A stretch of 20,825 nt of DNA from PFL42 sp964492235 (lineage in GTDB: Bacteria > Chloroflexota > Anaerolineae > Anaerolineales > E44-bin32). Below, piece after piece: positions 14,873-20,825 of the stretch (position 1 is the first letter of the stretch; every line of letters begins with the position of its first letter). The notes under the pieces were generated by a model. It was not told the DNA's origin and made no database searches. It saw only the letters and a list, made by a program, of their open reading frames with translations. Location: NCBI GenBank assembly GCA_964492235.1, contig CAZBJQ010000036.1, positions 1 to 20,825 of the forward strand, read 5' to 3'. A program made the position numbers and the translations under genes.

Positions 14873-17800
14873 TCAGGCGGTCTCGGCCTGGGATTTGCGC
14901 AACTCCACCAGCAGGCGCAGGACCTCCTCAAGCCTTGACCAGACGTCGTCTTTGGCCGCCAGCCACAAGCCTCGCTTGCTGCGTCGCACGTCCGGGGCGC
15001 GCAGAGCAGCAGGCAATTCGTCCTCCGTCCACTCCTCCAGGCGGAGCAGAACCTGGGCGTTCTCCATCGTGACCGAAGTCACTCCCGCTTGGTGGGCCAG
15101 GTTCTTGATCCGGATATGGTATAGCAGGTTGCGGACCTCATCCGGCGGTTCGCCGAAGCGATCGCGCATCTCGATCTCGAGGGCGGCGATGTCGTTCTCG
15201 CTGCGAAGGGTCGCGATCCGTCGGTACAAGCGCAGGCGCAGATCGCGGTCCGGGATGTACGAAGCCGGCATGCTGAGGGCGAGTGGGAGTTCCACGGTGA
15301 CATCCAGCGGGGCCCCCGGCAGCGGGATCCGATCGGAGACGGACGGGAGTGATGGGAAGCCGGCGCGCAGCCTCTCGATGACAGCCGATAGCAGCCGCGT
15401 ATAGAGATGGAAGCCGATAGCGCTGATGTGACCGTGTTGCCGCGTGCCCAGAATGTCCCCGGCCCCCCGCATTTCCATGTCCCGCATGGCGATAGAGTAC
15501 CCGGCGCCAAGCTGGGAGTGGTCTGCAATCGTCTCCAAGCGCTGCAGGGCTTCCTCGCTGGACCGGCGGCGCTCGTCGCGGAAGAAGTAGGCAAACGCAC
15601 GCACGGTGCCGCGCCCGACCCGGCCGCGCAACTGATAGAGCTGGGCCAGGCCGAACGTGTCGGCGCGGTCGACGATCAGCGTATTTGCATTGGGGAAATC
15701 CAGCCCCGACTCGATGATCGATGTGCTGAGCAAGACGTCGATCTCGCCCTGGGCGAACCGTTCCATCACGCGCGAAAGCTGGCGTTCCTGCATCTGGCCG
15801 TGGGCGATTTCCACCGTCACCTCATGGACCAATTGCTGCAGACGTCTTTGGGCGAAACCGATCGTCTGCACCCGGTTATGTACATAGAAGACCTGGCCGC
15901 CACGATCGATCTCGCGCAGAATGGCCTGACGCACCAGGCGGGGCTCATACGTCCCAACGTGCGTGACGACCGGGAGGCGGTCATCCGGCGGCGTGTTGAT
16001 GGTCGAAATGTCGCGGGCGCCCGTCAGGGCCATATACAGTGTGCGAGGGATCGGCGTGGCTGTCAGTGTCAAGACATCGACCTCGGTTCGCAGCTTCTTC
16101 AGGAACTCCTTATGCGTCACGCCAAAGCGTTGCTCTTCATCGATAATCAGCAGCCCCAGGTCTCGCAGCAGGACGTCTTTCTGCAGCAGGCGGTGGGTGC
16201 CGATGATGATGTCGATCTCGCCCGCGGCGAGCCGCTGGACGATCTCGGACGCCTCCTGGCGTGTGCGGAATCGCGACAGCATCTCCAGGTTGATCGGGAA
16301 CGCCGCCAGGCGCTGGCGAAACGTGTTGTGATGCTGCTGGGCCAGGACTGTGGTCGGCACCAGCATCGCCACCTGCCTGCCGTCCATCACCGCCTTGAAC
16401 GCCGCCCGCAGTGCGACCTCGGTCTTACCGTACCCGACGTCGCCGCAAATCAAGCGGTCCATCGGCCGGCTGCTTTCCATATCCCGTTTGACGGCCTGCA
16501 GGGCGCGCAACTGGTCATCGGTCTCAATGTACGGGAACGACGCTTCCAGTTCGCGTTGCCAGGTCGTGTCCAGCGAGAAAGCGTGCCCGGCCACGGTCAA
16601 TCGCCGGGCGTACAGATCGAGCAAATCCCGTGCGACGTCTTCAACTGCGGCCCTGGCACGCGCCTTGGCGCCTTCCCATTCCTGGGTGCCCAAACGGGAC
16701 AGGCTCGGCGCCTCCGCACCCTCACCGGAGCCGACGTAGCGGGTGACACGGTCCGATTGGTGGATCGGTACGAAGAGCTGATCGCCGTCGGCGTATTCAA
16801 TCTGCAGGAACTCGCGCCGGATCTGGTCGACCGTCCTGTCCACCAGGCCCGCGAACCGTCCGATTCCGAAGTCCACGTGGACGATCAGGTCCCCGGTGCG
16901 AAGATCGGCGAAGACCGACTCGGGCGCGGCCGCGATTTCTCGCATCCGTAGGCGCGGCCGCGGCCTTCCCCAGCCGAATAGCTCAGCGTCCGTAAGGATG
17001 TGGATGGCGGATCCAGCCGGCGGGTGCAGGCTCCATCCGTCCGTCAGGGCACCATTGATGAACCGCACCGCGCCATCGGCGAGGTCTTGATCCAGAGCGG
17101 TCAGGGCCAGGGATGGCCCGCTGCGCTCGGACCAAAGCTCCGCCATGCGTGGCGCCTGGCGGCTGACGACGATGGTGCGCTCGCCCGCCGCCTGTCGCAC
17201 GGCGATGTGCTCCATGATCTCCCGCACCTGGCCGCCGAACCTTGGCGGCGCGGAGAAGCGATCCCCCAGCGGGAGCGACGGGCCCGAATCTGTCTGCATG
17301 TAGCCCAGATCAAGCACCCGCCCGCTGGGCAGGGCGTCGGCGATCTCGGCCAGTCCCAGGTACGGGATCGGCGCCTCGTCCGAAAACAAGCCAGCACGGA
17401 CCTGGTCCTTGCGCAGGGCCAGGGCCTGCTCCTCCAGTTCGGTGATCGCGTCCTCCACCGCGGCCCGATCATCGAAGATGACAGGTGATGAATCGGGCAT
17501 GTAATCCATCAGGCCTGAGGGGGCGTCGTGCATCCAGGGCAGAAAGAACTCGAGCCGGGCGTTGCGCACCTCCATCGGATCCCGTTCCAACGCCTGGGGT
17601 AGGAGGGGGTCCCACGCAGGCCGATAGAACTTCGGCATGCCCTCTCGCGCCGGTGTCAGACGAAGCCATTCAACCTCCAAGCGGGATCGCTGCGTGAATG
17701 GATCGAAGGTCCGGATGGAGTCGATGTTGTCGCCGTCGAACTCGATGCGCACGGGGAGCGGTTCGGAGGGAGGCCACAAGTCAACCAGACCACCCCGGTG

Positions 17801-18364
17801 GCTGAAGCGGCCGGGCTCGGTGACCAGCGTTTCGGGGAGGTGGCCGGCGTCGACGAGCAGCGTCAGCAGGCGATCCATGCGCAAGGTCGCGCCCTGGTGC
17901 AGCCAGCGGGAGGTCTCCAAGAAGGCGCCTGGGGGGACGCTGCGCGTCATCGCCGCGCGGGCTGAAGCCACAACAATGGCGGGCGCGGCCAGCGTGGGTT
18001 TAGGGCCGCCGGGCTGGAGGCGGGAGGTCAGAAAGGCCATGACGGCGGCGCGCTGGCGCACGGTCCGTGGTCCCCAGGGGGAGCAGTCGTAGAACAGGGG
18101 ATTGGGTTCAGGGAAGGGCAGGATGGGAATGCCTGGACCCCAAGCGGCCAACTCCTCCTGCACGACCAGTTCTCGGTCGGCTCGCGATACCAGGTACAAC
18201 ACGGGACGAGAGAGCGTGAGGGCGACGGCGGCGGTCAGCGCCGGGCGGGCCGAGCGCGGCACGCGCAGGGCGCCGACCGGCGCACGGCCTGCGTCCGCCG
18301 CTTCCATCAACAGCGTAACCTCGGGCAGAGCCCTCAACTGGTCCAGCAGGATCGATAGGTCCAT
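14873..18364 (-). CDS. mfd: Transcription-repair coupling factor
   Basis: A 1163-residue Mfd, normal length. It displaces RNA polymerase stalled at DNA damage and recruits UvrA. The N-terminal UvrB-like region includes FSHRGGLVDLWPP and IRIEF-like VRIEFDGDNIDSI (about 186-220). The CarD-like RNA-polymerase-interacting domain lies at about 485-575 (GDLIVHVDFGIGRFAG). The RecG-like translocase has Walker A GDVGYGKTEVALR (641-653), the DEEQRFG box (742-748) and TATPIPRTLYMALTGARD. Motif VI-like QLRGRVGRG follows. Its ATG comes one base after the pth stop, so the two are co-translated from one message. It converges on the SH3-protein gene with 51 bases between and no clear terminator. Confidence 0.97.
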   Translation of the reverse strand: MDLSILLDQLRALPEVTLLMEAADAGRAPVGALRVPRSARPALTAAVALTLSRPVLYLVSRADRELVVQEELAAWGPGIPILPFPEPNPLFYDCSPWGPRTVRQRAAVMAFLTSRLQPGGPKPTLAAPAIVVASARAAMTRSVPPGAFLETSRWLHQGATLRMDRLLTLLVDAGHLPETLVTEPGRFSHRGGLVDLWPPSEPLPVRIEFDGDNIDSIRTFDPFTQRSRLEVEWLRLTPAREGMPKFYRPAWDPLLPQALERDPMEVRNARLEFFLPWMHDAPSGLMDYMPDSSPVIFDDRAAVEDAITELEEQALALRKDQVRAGLFSDEAPIPYLGLAEIADALPSGRVLDLGYMQTDSGPSLPLGDRFSAPPRFGGQVREIMEHIAVRQAAGERTIVVSRQAPRMAELWSERSGPSLALTALDQDLADGAVRFINGALTDGWSLHPPAGSAIHILTDAELFGWGRPRPRLRMREIAAAPESVFADLRTGDLIVHVDFGIGRFAGLVDRTVDQIRREFLQIEYADGDQLFVPIHQSDRVTRYVGSGEGAEAPSLSRLGTQEWEGAKARARAAVEDVARDLLDLYARRLTVAGHAFSLDTTWQRELEASFPYIETDDQLRALQAVKRDMESSRPMDRLICGDVGYGKTEVALRAAFKAVMDGRQVAMLVPTTVLAQQHHNTFRQRLAAFPINLEMLSRFRTRQEASEIVQRLAAGEIDIIIGTHRLLQKDVLLRDLGLLIIDEEQRFGVTHKEFLKKLRTEVDVLTLTATPIPRTLYMALTGARDISTINTPPDDRLPVVTHVGTYEPRLVRQAILREIDRGGQVFYVHNRVQTIGFAQRRLQQLVHEVTVEIAHGQMQERQLSRVMERFAQGEIDVLLSTSIIESGLDFPNANTLIVDRADTFGLAQLYQLRGRVGRGTVRAFAYFFRDERRRSSEEALQRLETIADHSQLGAGYSIAMRDMEMRGAGDILGTRQHGHISAIGFHLYTRLLSAVIERLRAGFPSLPSVSDRIPLPGAPLDVTVELPLALSMPASYIPDRDLRLRLYRRIATLRSENDIAALEIEMRDRFGEPPDEVRNLLYHIRIKNLAHQAGVTSVTMENAQVLLRLEEWTEDELPAALRAPDVRRSKRGLWLAAKDDVWSRLEEVLRLLVELRKSQAETA

Positions 18365-18365
18365 G

Positions 18366-18956
18366 CTAGGCCGGATCGCGATTGAATTCGGTCATCGCCA
18401 TCTGGATACCTGACTGGAGGAATCGGCGCACACAGGCTTCAGAGCGGTCCAGAGTCTCTACCAGCATGGATTGCTCGCCCGCATCGAAATCCTCCAGCAC
18501 GTAGCTGGCCGCCGCCATCCGCCCCGGCGGCCGGCCGATGCCGATCCGAAGGCGTGGAATGTCGAGCGTCCCCGTCCGCTCGAGGACGGACTGCAAGCCG
18601 CGGTGCCCGCCGGACGTGCCGGCAGGCCTCAGTCGCAGCCGGCCGAGTGGAAGGTCCATGTCGTCCAAGATAACGAGCGTGACCGCATGGGGAACGCCGA
18701 AGTAGCGGGCGAGGCTGGCGACTGACCGCCCGGCGAGGTTCATGTAGGTCTGCGGTTTGACGAGCAGAACCCTGCGCTCTTGCAGCGAACCCTGACAGAC
18801 CAGAGCCTCTTCCTTGCGCTTGGTGAACGAGAGCCCGCTGACCGCTGCCAGGCGGTCGAGCACCAGGAAGCCGATGTTGTGGCGGTTTGCCTGGTAACGA
18901 CGGCCGGGGTTGCCCAGTCCGGCAATGATCACGAGTGAGGATGAGGTGTCATTCAC
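18366..18956 (-). CDS. pth: Peptidyl-tRNA hydrolase
   Basis: A 196-residue Pth that releases peptides from peptidyl-tRNA dropped by ribosomes, recycling tRNA. Family motifs are IIAGLGNPGRRY with Asn16, NRHNIGF with catalytic His26, KPQTYMNLAG, DDMDLPLG and GTSGGHRGLQS. The start is GTG at 18956, overlapping the upstream stop as GTGA, with AAGGAG (18966-18971) 9 bases before it. The frame is open further upstream but that part is not Pth-like and overlaps the preceding gene. It is the middle gene of a three-gene operon ending in mfd. Confidence 0.95.
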   Translation of the reverse strand: MNDTSSSLVIIAGLGNPGRRYQANRHNIGFLVLDRLAAVSGLSFTKRKEEALVCQGSLQERRVLLVKPQTYMNLAGRSVASLARYFGVPHAVTLVILDDMDLPLGRLRLRPAGTSGGHRGLQSVLERTGTLDIPRLRIGIGRPPGRMAAASYVLEDFDAGEQSMLVETLDRSEACVRRFLQSGIQMAMTEFNRDPA

Positions 18957-19651
18957 TCGCCCGAGCTCCTTCGCCGCCTGCTCCGCCGGGCGCGGCGCCT
19001 GGGCATCGCGGCCTGCCCCCAGCGCCATGCACGGCGGCTGAGGACCAAGAGGCCCAGGGCGATCATGGCTGCCACGCCTGCTCCGATGCCGAGCCGAAGA
19101 TACGACTGGACCACGTCCTCCGGGGAGCGGGAGGCGGGGGCGGGGGGAGGCAGTGCGGCTGTCGGGAGTGTGGCGGCAACCGGCGAGGCCGTCGTCGGCG
19201 CTGGACGGCCGCTCGCGGCGACCGGAACCTGTGTGGGCGTGTAGTTGTGAACCTGCAACCCGGTGACGGTCGCCTCGAGGTGGGTGCCGTCGTCCAGCAG
19301 AACCATGAGCCGCACCTGGAAGGTTTCGTCGCTGATGGTCCGCGTATCCCACAAGGCCAGTGGCCCGTCCACGACCGGCGTGGTCACGGCTTCGGCGATA
19401 GGAAACCAGGTTTGTGTCAGATCATTCGCATAGCCGAACATGAGGTCGTATGAGACGAAGGCCGGGTGACTCGCCGATCCTGTGATGGTGACCATTCCTT
19501 GCAGCGACTGGCCGGTCGCCGGAGCCGATATTTCGGCGAACCCCGGGGCTTGGGCCGCGGCCTGACCGCTGCTGGCGTGAGGAGGGGCCATCGCAGCCGA
19601 TGCCGTTGCCAGCAGCAAGGCTAGAGTGATCCGTCTTCGTATCTGTCTCAC
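18953..19651 (-). CDS. Exported Ig-like protein with C-terminal membrane anchor
   Basis: A 232-residue protein of unknown role. From GTG at 19651 it begins VRQIRRR followed by a hydrophobic signal (ITLALLLATASAAMA). An Ig/FN3-like domain spans about 38-138 (APATGQSLQGMVTITGSASH, then WDTRTISDETFQVRLMVLLD). A Pro/Ala/Thr-rich linker (about 139-178) leads to a transmembrane helix at about 186-205 and an Arg-rich cytoplasmic tail. The topology is signal, outside domain, stalk, anchor. GGAAGGTG lies just before the GTG. A longer frame runs upstream to 20203, but it has no signal peptide at its start and overlaps the divergent gene. Proteins of this build are common in Anaerolineae; I cannot name a function. 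Confidence 0.8.
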   Translation of the reverse strand: MRQIRRRITLALLLATASAAMAPPHASSGQAAAQAPGFAEISAPATGQSLQGMVTITGSASHPAFVSYDLMFGYANDLTQTWFPIAEAVTTPVVDGPLALWDTRTISDETFQVRLMVLLDDGTHLEATVTGLQVHNYTPTQVPVAASGRPAPTTASPVAATLPTAALPPPAPASRSPEDVVQSYLRLGIGAGVAAMIALGLLVLSRRAWRWGQAAMPRRRARRSRRRRSSGE

Positions 19652-19688
19652 GCGGGCACCTTCCGGGCGCCAGGCAATCTCTGAGTTT

Positions 19689-19694
19689 ATCATA
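19689..19694 (-). promoter_or_regulatory. Candidate -10 box for the pth-mfd operon
   Basis: Minus-strand TATGAT lies 37 bases before the GTG start at 19651. No good -35 hexamer is found at 16-18 bases, so this is tentative. Confidence 0.35.
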
Positions 19695-19712
19695 GGGGTC
19701 GAGTGTGTCCCG

Positions 19713-19741
19713 TTGACGGAGTCACTGCGAGCAGGTAGAAT
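19713..19741 (+). promoter_or_regulatory. Sigma-70-like promoter of the tail-anchored protein gene
   Basis: TTGACG (-35, 19713-19718), a 17-base spacer and TAGAAT (-10, 19736-19741), each 5 of 6 to consensus. Transcription would begin near 19748. This is the best-formed promoter in the window and may also serve rplY. Confidence 0.6.
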
Positions 19742-19752
19742 GCAACTCCCGC

Positions 19753-19785
19753 CGGGGCTCCGCCCGTGAACGCGCAGGAGCCCCG
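19753..19785 (+). promoter_or_regulatory. Leader hairpin covering a ribosome-binding site
   Basis: CGGGGCTCC (19753-19761) pairs perfectly with GGAGCCCCG (19777-19785) around a 15-base loop. The 3' arm contains the AGGAG (19776-19780) that would serve the ATG at 19791, so folding would hide it. Confidence 0.5.
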
Positions 19786-19790
19786 CCTTC

Positions 19791-20297
19791 ATGATCCGAG
19801 GTGAGGCCGTGGGTGACTCGAATACCGATCCCGCCGGGCCAGCGATGCAGGCCGGCGTGGCGACGGTGCGTGGGCCGGTCAGGGTTATCGAAGCCGACAC
19901 GGTCAACATCAACCAGGGAGGAGCATCGGAGGTCCGGGCCGCGCAGGTCGACATGCACCTCTCCGGTGCCGGCTCCGTCGACGGAGAGGTCGTCCACCTG
20001 GACGAGGCTGCGGCCGTCGTTGTTCGGGGTACAAGCGTCTTGCTGATGGAGAGCACGGCCGGGATTGTGGTGGCCGGCGACGCGGCGATCGACGGCTCGC
20101 GAGCGCTCTTGATCTCCGGTGGGACCGTGCATGCCACCGAGGTCAGCACGGGAGTGCTGCTGGCAAGGGAAGTCCACGGGGACGTGAACGCCATTCTGGA
20201 CACGCGAGGCGCCCTGCTGGCTGGCCTCGTCGGCGGGTTGGCCGCCGGAGGAATGATCTTCCTCGCCAGCCTGCTCGCGGGCCGGAAGAGGATCTAG
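19791..20297 (+). CDS. Small repeat protein with C-terminal transmembrane anchor
   Basis: A 168-residue protein (162 if started at GTG 19809) with no signal peptide and one hydrophobic helix near the C-terminus (about 141-163), ending GRKRI. The body (about 30-135) is built of irregular 14-16-residue units rich in Val, Gly and Ala (for example TVNINQGGASEVRA, QVDMHLSGAGSVDGE, VLLMESTAGIVVAG), which suggests a short beta-solenoid. Tail anchoring would leave the repeats in the cytoplasm, but orientation is not certain. Two starts are possible: ATG 19791 with AGGAG buried in a hairpin, or GTG 19809 with an exposed GAGGTGAGG (19798-19806). I do not recognise a named family. Confidence 0.75.
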   Translation: MIRGEAVGDSNTDPAGPAMQAGVATVRGPVRVIEADTVNINQGGASEVRAAQVDMHLSGAGSVDGEVVHLDEAAAVVVRGTSVLLMESTAGIVVAGDAAIDGSRALLISGGTVHATEVSTGVLLAREVHGDVNAILDTRGALLAGLVGGLAAGGMIFLASLLAGRKRI

Positions 20298-20301
20298 TTG
20301 C

Positions 20302-20318
20302 CACCGGTTGCACCGGTG
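20302..20318 (+). other. Short hairpin between the anchored protein gene and rplY
   Basis: CACCGG and CCGGTG form a 6-bp stem around TTGCA, 4 bases after the preceding stop. No T-run follows, so it should not stop transcription. No separate rplY promoter was seen in the 78-base gap. Confidence 0.3.
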
Positions 20319-20375
20319 AGAATCAGGGGCGAAGGTAACCCGAACTCCGGGTGAGAGGCGCTCCGGGAGATGGAA

Positions 20376-20825
20376 ATGGCATCACTGACGCTGGAAGCGG
20401 CAAGACGGAGTGTCACTGGAAAGCAGGTACGGGCGCTCCGAAGGCAGGGCAAGCTGCCCGGGGTGCTGTATGGTGCCGGGATCGATCCGACCCCGATCGA
20501 GATGGAGGCGCGCGAAGCCGGCCGCATCTTGTCGCGGACGACGGGCGCCACACTGGTTGACGTCGTGCTCGAAGGCAACACCCATACCACCCTGGTGCGC
20601 GAGATCCAACGCGACCCGATCCGACGCAATATTCGGCACGTAGACCTGCTGAAGGTCGCCATGGATCAGACGATCCGGGCGGAAGTGCCGATCGAACTGA
20701 CCGGGGAAGCACCCGCCGTGAGGACGCGTGGCGGCATCCTGGTGGCCGGGGTCGGCGCCATCGAAGTCGAGGCGCTGCCGGCCGATCTGCCTGACCGGGT
20801 GGTGGTGGACTTGAAGGTCCTACTC
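20376..20825 (+). CDS. rplY: 50S ribosomal protein L25/general stress protein Ctc, 3' end cut by window
   Basis: The first 150 codons of an L25/Ctc protein, which binds 5S rRNA in the large subunit. The frame is open to the last base. The N-terminal domain begins ASLTLEAARRSVTGKQVRAL and continues KLPGVLYG, DPIRRNIRHVDLLKV and VPIELTGEAPAV. The material after residue about 95 belongs to the C-terminal beta domain that marks the long Ctc form. I choose the ATG at 20376 because GGAG (20366-20369) lies 6 bases before it; the in-frame ATG at 20370 directly abuts that site. The gene follows the tail-anchored protein by 78 bases. Confidence 0.94.
   Translation, partial: MASLTLEAARRSVTGKQVRALRRQGKLPGVLYGAGIDPTPIEMEAREAGRILSRTTGATLVDVVLEGNTHTTLVREIQRDPIRRNIRHVDLLKVAMDQTIRAEVPIELTGEAPAVRTRGGILVAGVGAIEVEALPADLPDRVVVDLKVLL

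Noticed and set aside
15407..16951. A 514-codon open frame on the plus strand inside mfd
   Set aside because: It lies antisense to a complete Mfd with all motifs and has no recognisable domain; long shadow frames are common in GC-rich DNA.
19652..20203. Long upstream extension of the Ig-like protein on the minus strand
   Set aside because: It would overlap the divergent gene and its promoter, and would bury the signal peptide inside the protein.

Overview
This window looks like chromosomal DNA from a GC-rich bacterium, most likely Chloroflexota (Anaerolineae-like). That assignment is an inference. It rests on Tad/Cpa-type pilus motor genes without an obvious proteobacterial context, lipoproteins with Thr/Pro/Glu tethers, an enlarged PhnE permease, and small surface proteins with Ig-like domains and a C-terminal membrane anchor. 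No rRNA, tRNA, phage, IS or CRISPR signature was seen. Genes are densely packed; no gene-free stretch exceeds about 220 bases.

Region 1 (1-5252, + strand): the end of a Tad pilus operon (cpaF/tadA ATPase, cut by the window edge, then tadB and tadC). It is followed in the same direction by comF, a long-form hibernation factor hpf, and an unrecognised protein that looks like a degenerate nucleotidyltransferase. Region 2 (5253-9796, - strand): an HNH endonuclease gene whose stop codon abuts that of the preceding + strand gene, then a phosphonate-type ABC importer transcribed phnD-phnC-phnE. A perfect 13-bp hairpin lies between phnD and phnC. The PhnE permease is more than twice the usual size.

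Region 3 (9797-14821, + strand): folC and lon overlap by 4 bases and are followed by a secreted SH3-like probable lipoprotein that appears to start at CTG. FolC and phnD are divergent, with back-to-back sigma-70-like promoters in a 192-bp spacer. Region 4 (14873-19651, - strand): a tight operon of an Ig-like membrane-anchored protein, pth and mfd. Region 5 (19713-20825, + strand): a clear promoter, a small tail-anchored repeat protein of unknown function, and the start of rplY (ribosomal protein L25/Ctc), cut by the window edge.

Most genes are housekeeping: translation and ribosome maintenance (hpf, pth, rplY), transcription-coupled repair (mfd), proteolysis (lon) and folate metabolism (folC). 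The points deserving a second look are the PhnE with two large insertions, the unknown gene after hpf, the solenoid-like tail-anchored protein, and several start-site and leader RNA features.
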